Shown in pieces: positions 55,894-64,000 of a stretch of 64,000 nucleotides of DNA (position 1 is the first letter of the stretch; each line of letters opens with the position of its first letter). This DNA comes from Hydrangea macrophylla. Lineage: Eukaryota; Streptophyta; Magnoliopsida; Cornales; Hydrangeaceae. A program made the translations under genes and the position numbers. The notes beneath the pieces are model-generated. The model searched no databases. It had not been told where the DNA came from and saw only the letters and a program-made list of their open reading frames with translations. Where the stretch lies: assembly GCA_033977485.1 (NCBI GenBank), contig CM066994.1, positions 41,751,155 through 41,815,154 of the forward strand, written 5' to 3'.

Positions 55894-56985
55894 ATGGCCC
55901 CCATTAATTCTCAAATCCTCTTCCCATGGATGGATACTCTCTCTGGCATTGATAAGCTCAATTTTGAGTGCTTCAGACTAAACGATCTCTTCTCTTTCCA
56001 ACAAATGAATCTAAATGAGGGTCTACTTCGCGCCGCCGTCCAATGTTGGGATCCTGCTCTCAATGTCTTTCGTTTCGGCTCTCAGGAGATTTGCCCCTTA
56101 TTTGAGGAGTTTAGCGCCATTATCTACACGGATCCTTCTGCTGAATTGATGGTTCCTCAGATTCAGGCCGGGTATGTTCGGGACTTAGCCAACCTTTTCC
56201 ACACGTCTCGGAATGTGGCGGGCTCTTTTGTTCATGACAGGCAAATCGACTTTGAGCGCCTTTCTTCTGTTTACGCTCCCATAGGGGACCCTTACAATGG
56301 TGAGTATCAGATCATTCGACGTAGTGCCTTGTCGATTGCTATGCTTTCTTACTTCCTCTTTCGATCATCTTCAGACACTCTCATACCCATCGCTTGTGGT
56401 TTGCGGGAGATGAAGAGTGTTGTTATGCTAGTCCTTGGTGAAACTTTGATTGGATTGGGCCATGCTCATGCTACTGGGGTCATGTTATCCGCTGGGACAC
56501 CCTTTGTCTTGCAAATTTGGCTTATGGAGCGTCTGGATCTCTTCATACATGCCTCCCATCTCCGTGGGTCACTTCCTTATGATCGCATGGAGATTCACAG
56601 CTTGTTTCAGTCCGCTGACGCGTGGCTTGATTGGCTTCAGGGTCTTTCTCCTAGTGACATCTGCTGGGTTTGTCCGTCGTGGATCCATCGCTCTGTTGCT
56701 GTACGCCTCCCTGGGCGACCTGGCATCTGGCTGCCGGGTTTGCACGCTACGACTTTCTACATTCCTGACCGAGTCGTCCGTCAGTTCGGACTTTTGCAAG
56801 ATGTCACTGAATCTGTGACTGCTGATTTCACCAGGGGGTCCCCTTTGCGTCCTTCTATCGTGAAGGCTTTCATGGAGGCTTGGCCCAGTAGAATGGCTGC
56901 TCCTTTCCCGAGGGTTCCTGCTCTGATTGCGACTACTACCGAATATCTCCTAGAGATCCAAGCCTTGGTTGCGAGGCGAGCTTGA
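55894..56985 (+). CDS. Antisense intact single-exon gene, PMD/DUF7745-like
   Basis: A 363-residue frame without stops. The ATG at 55894 is preferred over in-frame non-ATG extensions because it follows a CT-rich leader with 'caaATGGCC' context. Visible features are 'LLRAAVQCWDPALNVFRFGS' followed by QEICPLFEEFSAII, which resembles the opening of plant DUF7745/PMD-like retroelement cargo proteins ('W-P----F-FG---L-PT-EEY'), 'RRSALSIAMLSYFL', and a tryptophan-rich C-terminal half ('DAWLDWLQGLSPSDICWVCP'). No transmembrane segment or nuclease motif was recognised. It lies between the PMD gene and integrase, opposite to pol. The family call is moderate; function is unknown. Confidence 0.7.
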   Translation: MAPINSQILFPWMDTLSGIDKLNFECFRLNDLFSFQQMNLNEGLLRAAVQCWDPALNVFRFGSQEICPLFEEFSAIIYTDPSAELMVPQIQAGYVRDLANLFHTSRNVAGSFVHDRQIDFERLSSVYAPIGDPYNGEYQIIRRSALSIAMLSYFLFRSSSDTLIPIACGLREMKSVVMLVLGETLIGLGHAHATGVMLSAGTPFVLQIWLMERLDLFIHASHLRGSLPYDRMEIHSLFQSADAWLDWLQGLSPSDICWVCPSWIHRSVAVRLPGRPGIWLPGLHATTFYIPDRVVRQFGLLQDVTESVTADFTRGSPLRPSIVKAFMEAWPSRMAAPFPRVPALIATTTEYLLEIQALVARRA

Positions 56986-57633
56986 CGGACACATGCATAA
57001 TAAAGTAGACGAAAATAGGGAAAAGCTTGCTATTTTACAAAATTTTCTGACAGACCCTGCCTACCCTTTGTTTGCGCTTTTGAATGTGATTTTTCTTATT
57101 TTTTTCTTTTCAAGAAGTGTTGTCATGCTAAATCTAAAGTGTCCACCCTTTTGATTAATCTTTTATGAAGAATTATCCTTTTAATGTCTTAACTTGGCTC
57201 TTCACCCTGCTTTGAATTTTGCTTAAAGCTTTATTCTTTCTATACTGTGAATTCTCATTTGTTTCTTTATAGTATGTATCTTGATAGCCAGGAGATCCAA
57301 AGACGGGTTTCGGACAGATATCTGGGTTCTTCGGCTAGCAAACGAAGTTTGCCCCTGGTTTCAGGGCTTTGAAGTAGTTCTGGGCACACGCCAGTTTTCC
57401 CCTAGTTTAGCACAGGTTTTTTTTTTTTTGAGTGGACCGAGGGCTTCGGAGAGCCCGCCTACTTATCCCCGAGTGGGTGTCAGGTCCCAAGTAGTTCGGT
57501 TTAAGGCTTGAAGAAAGGTGCTGCTCAGGCATTTTATTTAAGTGACCGAACCAAGTAGGTTGCCTACGTATCCCCTAACGGGAATCAGGTCAAGCGTAGT
57601 TCATCAAGGTAGGAGGCTTCGAAAGAAATGGTT
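56986..57633. other. 3' flank of the antisense gene and of integrase
   Basis: AT-rich 3' UTR-like sequence to about 57280, then sequence with two copies of the 43-44 bp motif (57457-57499 and 57560-57603), the nearer one about 30 nt beyond the integrase stop. No gene. Confidence 0.5.
57457..57603 (+). repeat. 43-44 bp motif, integrase-side copies
   Basis: The copy at 57560-57603 ('ttgcctacgtatcccctaac' and onward) is close to 51221-51263. The copy at 57457-57499 is more diverged ('cgcctacttatccccgagtg'). Confidence 0.75.
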
Positions 57634-58758
57634 TCAAGCAAAGTATTTCTTGAGGCGATCGAGGTTAATCGGGTGTTTAAATTCAACCCCGTCCAGGTCC
57701 ATGAGATAGGCTGCCCCTCCGGAAAGGAGGGTCTTAATGATGTACGGCCCGACCCAGTTGGGTTTGAACTTTCCTCTGGGGTCATAAACAGGCACCTTCA
57801 GTTCTTTGAGGACCAGGTCACCCTCAGTAAGCTTCCTTGGGCGGACCTTTTTATTGAAAGCACGAGCTATTCTCTTCTGGTACCCCCGAGTATGGTTTAT
57901 CGCGGTCAGCCTCTTTTCATCGAGCAGCATCAATTCCTCATACCTTCCCTGTATCCATTCTGATTCTGTCACTTCACATTCTGTTAAGACTCTGAGAGAG
58001 GGTATTTCCACCTCAACTGGAAGGACTGCCTCCATTCCGTAGACCAGCGAGTATGGCGTAGCACCCGTTGAAGTCCTTACTGACGTCCGATACCCCCATA
58101 AAGCGAATGGCAGCTTCTCATGCCAATCCTTATATGTATCTGTCGTCTCCCCCAAGATTGCTTTAACATTCTTATTCGCTGCCTCTACCGCTCCATTCGT
58201 CTGGGGCCTATACGGGGATGACTGATGGCGAGTGATCTTATACTTTTCTAAGAGCGGGATAACTTCCCCCTGGAAATGACTGCCATGATCGGAGATAAAC
58301 TCGTTCGGGACTCCGTATCTACAGATTATGTTCTTCTCAATGAAACTCACCACATCTTTGGCTTTCAAAGTCGCATATGAGGCTGCTTCTACCCATTTTG
58401 TAAAATAATCGATCACCACGATTATATACCGGTGCCCATTGGAAGCCTTTGGAACTATCTCACCGATGATATCAATCCCCCATACGGAAAATGGCCAAGG
58501 GGTGGTCATGCTATAGAGCTGCGACGGTGGGGTGTGCATCAGATTTGCATGAATCTGACACTTGTGACACCTTCTAACATATTCACAACAGTCTTTGTCC
58601 AAGGTCGTCCAATAGTACCCTTGTCGAATGATCTTCTTTGCCAGCATGTGCCCGTTCATGTGGGGCCCGCATACTCCCTCATGTATTTCCTCCATCATTC
58701 TCTGAGCTTCCCTTCCATATAAACACTCCAAATTTACCCGGTGTAGGACTTCTTCCAT
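57634..58758 (-). pseudogene. Integrase of the Ogre-type element (frameshifted from pol)
   Basis: The integrase inserts reverse-transcribed DNA into the host genome. The 374-codon frame shows the zinc-binding end (H-rich block, then CHKC at 64-67), the core with D96 in GIDIIG, D157 in FISDHGSHF and E192 in NGAVEAANK, and a C-terminal part with 'VLKELKVPVYDPRGKFKPNW' and VGPY. It is one or two bases out of frame with pol: the pol frame ends 'KKSYTG' at 58734, while 'VNLECLYGREAQ' continues in the new frame. The break lies at about 58735-58748. The first codons of this frame are therefore out-of-frame pol sequence. The core is otherwise undamaged. Confidence 0.9.
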
Positions 58759-61700
58759 AGTTTATCCGCGTAGATCACAAATTGAGCAGCAAATCGTCGT
58801 ATCGCCTTCTTGTCCTTTTCTGAGGCTCCTTCGGGGTATTCTCCTTCTTTAATGAACTTCCACACGTCCACATACCAAGGCACTTCATCTTCTCTCTCTA
58901 TGGCTGCGATCATTTCGAATGACGGTTGATTCCTTACTTCTATGGACAACGGGATCATGGCAATTTTGGAAGGGATTTGGATCATCGAGGCTAAGGTAGC
59001 CAAAGAGTCGGCTAGTTGGTTTTCTTCGCGAGAGAGGTGGTAAAAGGAAATCTTTCGGAATTGTGCTTTCAGGCTTTCCATATAGTCATGGAAAGGTCTC
59101 AATTTCTCATGTTTTACCCTCCAATCTCCTCGGACCTGGGATATGATCAAGTTGGAATCTCCGAAGACATCAATCTTTCTGACCTTCAAAGCCAAGGCTG
59201 CTTCCATCCCAATTATGCATGCTTCGTACTCCGCGGTATTGTTAGTTGAGTTATACTTGAGTTTGACGGCTAATGGGGTAGGGACCCCGTCTGGTGCTAC
59301 GAGAATGATTCCAACTCCGTAACCCATTTGGTTGGCTGCTCCATCGAAGTACATCTTCCACAAATCCTCCTTAACCTCCATTATTCCTTCATCTGGGAAC
59401 TTGAAGTCTCCCTTGTCCTCAAATTCTACAGCGAGGTCGGCTAAAAACTCAGCGACAGCCCTTCCTTTTACGGACTTGGCGGTGACATATCTGATGTCAA
59501 ACTCAGCCAGCATCATGGTCCAACGGGAAATCCTACTGGTCAAGACGGGTTTTTCGAACAGGTATTTTAATGGGTCCATTCGGGATATCAGGATTACAGG
59601 GAAGGCTAGCATGTAGTGACGGAGGCGACGGGTACACCAAACCAAGGCCCAACAGGCCTTCTCCAAGGGCGAATACTTTAACTCATATCCTACCATTCTC
59701 TTGCTTAAGTAGTAAATGGCCTTCTCCACGTGCCCCTCTTCTCCTTCTTGGGCCAGCATACATCCCATTGAATCTTCGGATACAGAGAGATAAAGTAACA
59801 AAGGTCTCCCAGGCGAAGGTGGCGACAAGACAGGTGGGTTCTGGAGGTAGGTTTTGATTTTGTCGAAGGCTTGTTGACACGGGGTGTCCCAATTGAATCT
59901 CTCTCCCTTTCTGAGTAGCTTGAACAGCGGGTCGCAGGTCATGGTGAGCTTTGAGATGAAACGACTTATAAATTGTATTCTACCCAGGAACCCTCTCAGT
60001 TCTTTCTCATTTCTTGGTGGGTTCGTTAAGGCCTTTATTTTGGTAGGGTCCACTTCTATTCCCCTTTGGGTAATGAGAAACCCTAGCAGTTTGCCAGTAG
60101 TGACTCCGAACGTGCACTTCTGCGGGTTCAGCCTCATCTTGAACTCCCTCAATCTCCCAAAGAACTTTCTCAAAGCCTCTAGGTGCCCTCTCCTCTCCTT
60201 GGATTTCACAATCATATCGTCCACATACACCTCTACCTCTTTGTGGATCATGTCGTGCAGTAAAGTGGTGGCAGCCCTTTGATAGGTTGCGCCTGCATTC
60301 TTAAGTCCGAATGGCATGACCCTATAGCAATATGTCCCCCACGGAGTGATGAACGTGGTTTTCTCTCTATCCTCGGGAGCCATGAGGATTTGATTATACC
60401 CGGAGAATCCATCCATGAAAGATAGAAGTTCATGTCCCGCAGTGTTATCAACCAACACGTCGATGTGGGGTAATGGGAAATCGTCTTTAGGGCTTGCTTT
60501 ATTCAAATCCCGAAAATCCACGCAAACCCTAACACGACCATCCTTCTTTGGGACAGGTACAATGTTGGCAATCCACTCGGGATACTCGGTGACCATCAAG
60601 AATCCAGCTCTTAATTGCTTTTCAACCTCCTCTTTTACTTTAAGTGCCCATTCTGGCCTCATTCGCCTCAATTTTTGTTTTATGGGCTTTGAATTGGGAA
60701 AGAGGGGGATGTGGTGTTGGACTATTTTTGGATCGATACCTGGCATATCATTGTAAGACCATGCAAAAACATCTTTGAATTCATTTAATAGACTGATTAG
60801 TTCTTTACTTTCTTTATTGCTAAGTGTAGAGCCGATGAAGACATTTTGAGGATTATTCTCATTTCCTAGATTAATTGTTAGGGTGTCCTCAATGATTTTA
60901 CATGCAGATTCTTTTTCTTTTTCAATTAGTTTTTGCAGTTTAATAGGTATTTCATGATCATCACATTCATCACATTCATTAAGCGCGTTCGAGTAGGCAG
61001 AATCAGTCATACTTTCATTGATTTTCTTTGGAGTGATTACAACAGACATAGAAATCGAAAGACGCCTCATTTGGGCCATTACAGACTCCGGGTGCGGGGG
61101 AAACCTATCACTAGACTCAAAAACCCACTCCTTCTTGTGCTCTCCTCCCAGGCCAGTAATAAAGCATTCTTCCGGACCTCCTGTCTTGGTGATTTCCTCC
61201 ATCTCTTCTTCCTCAGCCTTCCCTTCCTCACCTTCTTCACTCTCGGCAGCTTCCTCCACTATGCCCTCGACGTATTCACCTTTGGTCTTTCCGGGATCCT
61301 CCTTCATGACCTCTGCGTTCCCTTCGCCTAACAGATCTTTCATGGCAGAACCGTCCAGCGTACCAATCCAGTCCTTGGCAGCAACAGACTTTTCAGGCAT
61401 TTGCAAAAATGGGTCTTTGTACCCAGAAAATTCATGGGAGAAGAAGATCTCGAACCCCGGCTTCATGCATTTGTCTTTTTGGTCCATCCATGGTTCTGGG
61501 AAACCACAGAAGGGGAAATCCTCTCCTTCCTTCACGAAGTATCCATTGAGAGTCTTTAAGTAAGGGTCTAGTGGTGCACTGACGTCCTTCTTCTTTGCTC
61601 TCAGCTCCTTCTTCGTTGGCCGATACCCTAGACCGTGAGTGTGAGTCTGAGTAGGGATCCTTGGAGCCTCTGGCAGGCCCTGAAGGTTCTTCCCCAGTCC

Positions 61701-62669
61701 TAATCCTGGAAAGAAGCCCATTTTCTTCATGATTCCCGCGACCACTGGACTAGCATACTGATCGAAATGGGGCGGTGAAAACTCTTTTGGCTCTCCCTCT
61801 TCTATCATGTTGATGAACTCGAATCCTCCCATCTTCGCTTCTTCTTCTTGTAGCTGTAATTCTAGGACCGGTGCACTTGACGACGCTTCGGACGAACGAA
61901 CCCAACTGTCTCCGAGGATATCACAGACTTTGTTTTCCCAGACATACTTAACCTTTTGATGGATCGTTGATGGTATAGCGCCCAAACTGTCCAACCAAGG
62001 TCTTCCCAGCAGCAGATTGAAAGAAGCGGGGATATCGATGATTTGGAACTCAGCTTCTTTGTCCATCGGCCCGATAGCGAGATTAAGAAAGATAATGCCC
62101 ATGACTGCTCTTTGGGTGTTGTCATATGCCCGGACCTTTTGTTGAGACGGCATAAAAGAAGATTCATCTAAACCCATTCGTTTGGCTGTGCGGAAAGGAC
62201 ATACATTAAGAGCAGACCCGTTGTCAACGAGACAAGCAGGCACGGTGTTCCCCAAACATTCAACGGTGATATACAGTGGCTTGTTGAGCGTGGGTCCTCC
62301 CGGAGGTAAGTCATTCGATGAAAAGGTGATAGCCGAAGTCGGAATTTTGCCGATCAGTCCTACGAGGTCTTCCGGGGTGGTGTCGATAGACACGTCAGCT
62401 TGATTCAGAGCGTCTAAGACCGCCTGCCTATGGCATTTGGAGGCAATCAGCAACCCCCAGACAGTGATGTTAGCTTCAGTTTTCTTCATCTGTTTTAGGA
62501 CCCGATCCTCTTCTTCTTCCTCGTTCATTTTTCCTTTCCCTTTCTCCAACTCCCTCCCCGGGTGATCTTCCTCTAATTCATGCGGCTTGAAGTGCCTACC
62601 AGATCGAGTCAAATGGTTGATCTCTTCTTTTGCCCAAATATTATCGGTTTCTAAAACGGTCTTTGAGCC
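58734..62669 (-). CDS. Pol: protease, G-patch, RT, two RNase H domains
   Basis: The frame is open from just after the gag stop (62670) to 58734. Numbering from the first ATG (62612), the aspartic protease motif 'LVDNGSALNV' is at about 128-137, a G-patch ('MKKMGFFPGLGLGKNLQGL') at about 295-313, an acidic linker, RT at about 640-840 ('PVPKKDGRVRVCVDFRDLN', catalytic YVDD at about 795-798), a first RNase H at about 915-1000 ('YLSKRMVGYELKYSPLEKA'), and a second archaeal-like RNase H at about 1085-1210 ('MYFDGAANQMGYGVG', 'EYEACIIGMEAAL', 'NQLADSLATLAS'). The double RNase H is diagnostic of the Tat lineage. It makes the element's cDNA. The frame is intact except for its junctions with gag and integrase. 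Confidence 0.92.
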   Translation of the reverse strand, partial: GSKTVLETDNIWAKEEINHLTRSGRHFKPHELEEDHPGRELEKGKGKMNEEEEEDRVLKQMKKTEANITVWGLLIASKCHRQAVLDALNQADVSIDTTPEDLVGLIGKIPTSAITFSSNDLPPGGPTLNKPLYITVECLGNTVPACLVDNGSALNVCPFRTAKRMGLDESSFMPSQQKVRAYDNTQRAVMGIIFLNLAIGPMDKEAEFQIIDIPASFNLLLGRPWLDSLGAIPSTIHQKVKYVWENKVCDILGDSWVRSSEASSSAPVLELQLQEEEAKMGGFEFINMIEEGEPKEFSPPHFDQYASPVVAGIMKKMGFFPGLGLGKNLQGLPEAPRIPTQTHTHGLGYRPTKKELRAKKKDVSAPLDPYLKTLNGYFVKEGEDFPFCGFPEPWMDQKDKCMKPGFEIFFSHEFSGYKDPFLQMPEKSVAAKDWIGTLDGSAMKDLLGEGNAEVMKEDPGKTKGEYVEGIVEEAAESEEGEEGKAEEEEMEEITKTGGPEECFITGLGGEHKKEWVFESSDRFPPHPESVMAQMRRLSISMSVVITPKKINESMTDSAYSNALNECDECDDHEIPIKLQKLIEKEKESACKIIEDTLTINLGNENNPQNVFIGSTLSNKESKELISLLNEFKDVFAWSYNDMPGIDPKIVQHHIPLFPNSKPIKQKLRRMRPEWALKVKEEVEKQLRAGFLMVTEYPEWIANIVPVPKKDGRVRVCVDFRDLNKASPKDDFPLPHIDVLVDNTAGHELLSFMDGFSGYNQILMAPEDREKTTFITPWGTYCYRVMPFGLKNAGATYQRAATTLLHDMIHKEVEVYVDDMIVKSKERRGHLEALRKFFGRLREFKMRLNPQKCTFGVTTGKLLGFLITQRGIEVDPTKIKALTNPPRNEKELRGFLGRIQFISRFISKLTMTCDPLFKLLRKGERFNWDTPCQQAFDKIKTYLQNPPVLSPPSPGRPLLLYLSVSEDSMGCMLAQEGEEGHVEKAIYYLSKRMVGYELKYSPLEKACWALVWCTRRLRHYMLAFPVILISRMDPLKYLFEKPVLTSRISRWTMMLAEFDIRYVTAKSVKGRAVAEFLADLAVEFEDKGDFKFPDEGIMEVKEDLWKMYFDGAANQMGYGVGIILVAPDGVPTPLAVKLKYNSTNNTAEYEACIIGMEAALALKVRKIDVFGDSNLIISQVRGDWRVKHEKLRPFHDYMESLKAQFRKISFYHLSREENQLADSLATLASMIQIPSKIAMIPLSIEVRNQPSFEMIAAIEREDEVPWYVDVWKFIKEGEYPEGASEKDKKAIRRFAAQFVIYADKLWKKSYTG

Positions 62670-64000
62670 CTATTTTGCCTCTTCGTCGCTTTGATACCAT
62701 AGATCATCCTCCCCTACCCGGCCTGTGTTCCAATCATTGCTTTCTTGGACCCACCAATCTGACTGCCTTGTCACCTCGTTTTCCCATATCTCTGGATGGC
62801 TTCCAAGCGCATAGATCCCCGGATTTTCTGGTAATTGACAGAACTTTTTTGGTTCCCCGACTTTTGTGATTAGCTTGGACGGATCGAATGCCGCTTCTTC
62901 TACCCCTAAGAAATAAAGACCCCGCGACGGTGGCACAGCACGATGGTTCGGCAGAGGATTCTTGGTGACATTGGGGGCTTTGACAGGTGGCTCGGATATC
63001 ACTTTGTTGTCAATGAGGTCCTGGATTTCGTGCCTTAATCTCATGCACCGATCCGTCGAGTGGCCCTTTTGTTGATGATACTTACAGTAGAGATCTCCCT
63101 TGAAGTGTGGTGGGAGTGGACTCGGTGGGGGTCGAGGTTCTAGCTGACGGAGATGCCCTTTCGCTAACAGCCTATCGAGGGCGGTTGATAGTGACACTCC
63201 CAAATCCGAAAACTTCCTCAGTGGCTTATCCTCTCCTCCTCTTGGATGGTTTCTGGTGATATCGAACTTTCTCTCAGGCTCGCTAAGTGCATTGACATCG
63301 GTGGGGCCAGAGTGACCCCCCGAGTGCCCTCCATTTGATCCATAACTGGGCCTTCGATATCGGTTCTGTGGTTCCTCCTTCTTGATTGTTCCTTCTTGAA
63401 TTGCATCTTCGATTCTCGTCCCTACATCGAATACCTCAGCAAAGGTGTTGATTGACTGAAATCTCATCTTTTCTTGATAAACTGGTTGCAGATTTTTCAT
63501 TAGCATTCGGATCTGGTCTTTCTCAGGCGGCCTTTGTACCATTTTAGCTGCCTTTCCTCTCCATCGACTCAAGTATTCGGCAAATGATTCTTTGTTCCCC
63601 TGCCTGGTCGTTTCCAAATCTCGGACAGTAACATCCAAATCCTGATTGTATTCGTATTGTGCCACAAATGCCTTAATCACTTCTTCCCATACTCTGGTTT
63701 TGCTTGGCTCAAGTGTAAGGTACCATGACAGAGCAGCTCCTGTTAAGGTTTGTTGAAATAGGACAGCCATCATGGTAGTGCTCAGTCCGCTAGGCTGAAA
63801 AGCTCCTATGCACATTCGGACATGACTGCGGGGATTGCCTGTGCCATCAAACTTATCGAAAACTGGCATTTTGAAACCGGCCGGCAGCGTCTCGTGGACT
63901 CCGTCATACAATCCTTCCAGTTCCATCAGATAGGTATCCACTCCCTGAGCCTTGCGCATTACCCTTTCCAATTTTTCTTTCTTCTCAGTCAGCAGCTTCT
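62670..64000 (-). CDS. Gag (partial, open to the window edge)
   Basis: Capsid-type Gag protein that packages the element RNA. The frame runs from beyond 64000 to a TAG at 62670-62672, with no stop in between. The retrotransposon-gag domain is clear ('FDKFDGTGNPRSHVRMCIGA', 'QTLTGAALSWYLTLEPS', 'FAEYLSRWRGKAAKM'), followed by a proline-rich segment and a CCHC knuckle 'CKYHQQKGHSTDRC'. Gag and pol share one reading frame, separated only by the TAG. The true start is outside the window. Confidence 0.9.
   Translation of the reverse strand, partial: KLLTEKKEKLERVMRKAQGVDTYLMELEGLYDGVHETLPAGFKMPVFDKFDGTGNPRSHVRMCIGAFQPSGLSTTMMAVLFQQTLTGAALSWYLTLEPSKTRVWEEVIKAFVAQYEYNQDLDVTVRDLETTRQGNKESFAEYLSRWRGKAAKMVQRPPEKDQIRMLMKNLQPVYQEKMRFQSINTFAEVFDVGTRIEDAIQEGTIKKEEPQNRYRRPSYGSNGGHSGGHSGPTDVNALSEPERKFDITRNHPRGGEDKPLRKFSDLGVSLSTALDRLLAKGHLRQLEPRPPPSPLPPHFKGDLYCKYHQQKGHSTDRCMRLRHEIQDLIDNKVISEPPVKAPNVTKNPLPNHRAVPPSRGLYFLGVEEAAFDPSKLITKVGEPKKFCQLPENPGIYALGSHPEIWENEVTRQSDWWVQESNDWNTGRVGEDDLWYQSDEEAK

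Larger units (their letters stand above)
48125..64000 (-). mobile_element. Large Tat/Ogre-type Ty3/gypsy retrotransposon (5' end outside window)
   Basis: In its own direction the visible order is gag, protease, G-patch, RT, RNase H, second RNase H and integrase (64000-57634), an antisense gene block (56985-52827), tandem repeats (52320-51519), polypurine tract (51068-51054) and 3' LTR (51053-48125). The second RNase H, G-patch, long LTR, TGTAGACACC LTR start and hypervariable repeat region before the LTR are known traits of the Tat/Ogre lineage. One in-frame stop and one frameshift break the polyprotein. Confidence 0.88.

Noticed and set aside
61018..61563. 181-codon plus-strand frame within pol
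   Set aside because: Shadow of the acidic linker of pol; serine-rich low complexity with no leader or promoter.

Overview
This is a 64 kb piece of a repeat-rich flowering-plant nuclear genome. The evidence is GT-AG introns, plant transposon families (Tekay-like and Tat/Ogre-like Ty3/gypsy, Copia, Cassandra-like TRIM, Stowaway, Tourist, MULE, hAT and CACTA ends), long (GA)n tracts and AT-rich spacers. A eudicot is likely; the species cannot be read from the sequence. All calls come from reading by eye; no database search was run.

Host gene. The only intact multi-exon host gene I can support lies on the minus strand, 29331 down to 7713. It is an NADPH-dependent 2-alkenal (double-bond) reductase of the MDR superfamily. 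Six exons with clean GT-AG borders and matching phases encode 352 residues. Its 1.06 kb of coding sequence is spread over 21.6 kb because the introns carry a Stowaway MITE, several MULE, Tourist and hAT MITEs, a non-coding LTR element, a Copia fragment with a Cassandra-like TRIM inside it, a 1.5 kb minisatellite and an 82 bp perfect palindrome.

Left flank (1-7240). The end of a Tekay-like Ty3/gypsy element (broken integrase plus chromodomain-like tail, then a 3.1 kb LTR) is followed by a 249 bp tandem duplication, a 493 bp MULE-type MITE and one end of a CACTA-like element.

Middle (29.4-48.1 kb). The gene's 5' flank holds a MITE and a G-box hairpin. It is followed by an NPH3-type gene fragment, a CACTA-like end with dense subterminal repeats, the 3' part of a Tat-lineage element, an LTR and degraded body of a Tekay-like element, another LTR fragment, and a 3.9 kb hAT element with a perfect 8 bp target duplication.

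Right end (48.1-64 kb). One large Tat/Ogre-type retrotransposon lies on the minus strand: gag, protease, G-patch, RT, two RNase H domains, integrase, a tandem-repeat region and a long 3' LTR. It continues beyond the window.

Most interesting signal. Between integrase and 3' LTR this element carries two genes in antisense to pol: a six-exon plant-mobile-domain gene (52827-55273) and an intact 363-residue single-exon gene (55894-56985). Each has its own promoter-like region, preceded by clusters of short CGGCACT...AGTGCCG hairpins that also occur in the LTR. The antisense block is bracketed by copies of a 43-44 bp motif. A second, unrelated Tat-lineage element (about 34.2-38.7 kb) also carries an antisense spliced gene of the putative gypsy type transposon (Transposase_28) type. 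Antisense cargo with host-like gene structure has therefore been acquired or kept more than once.
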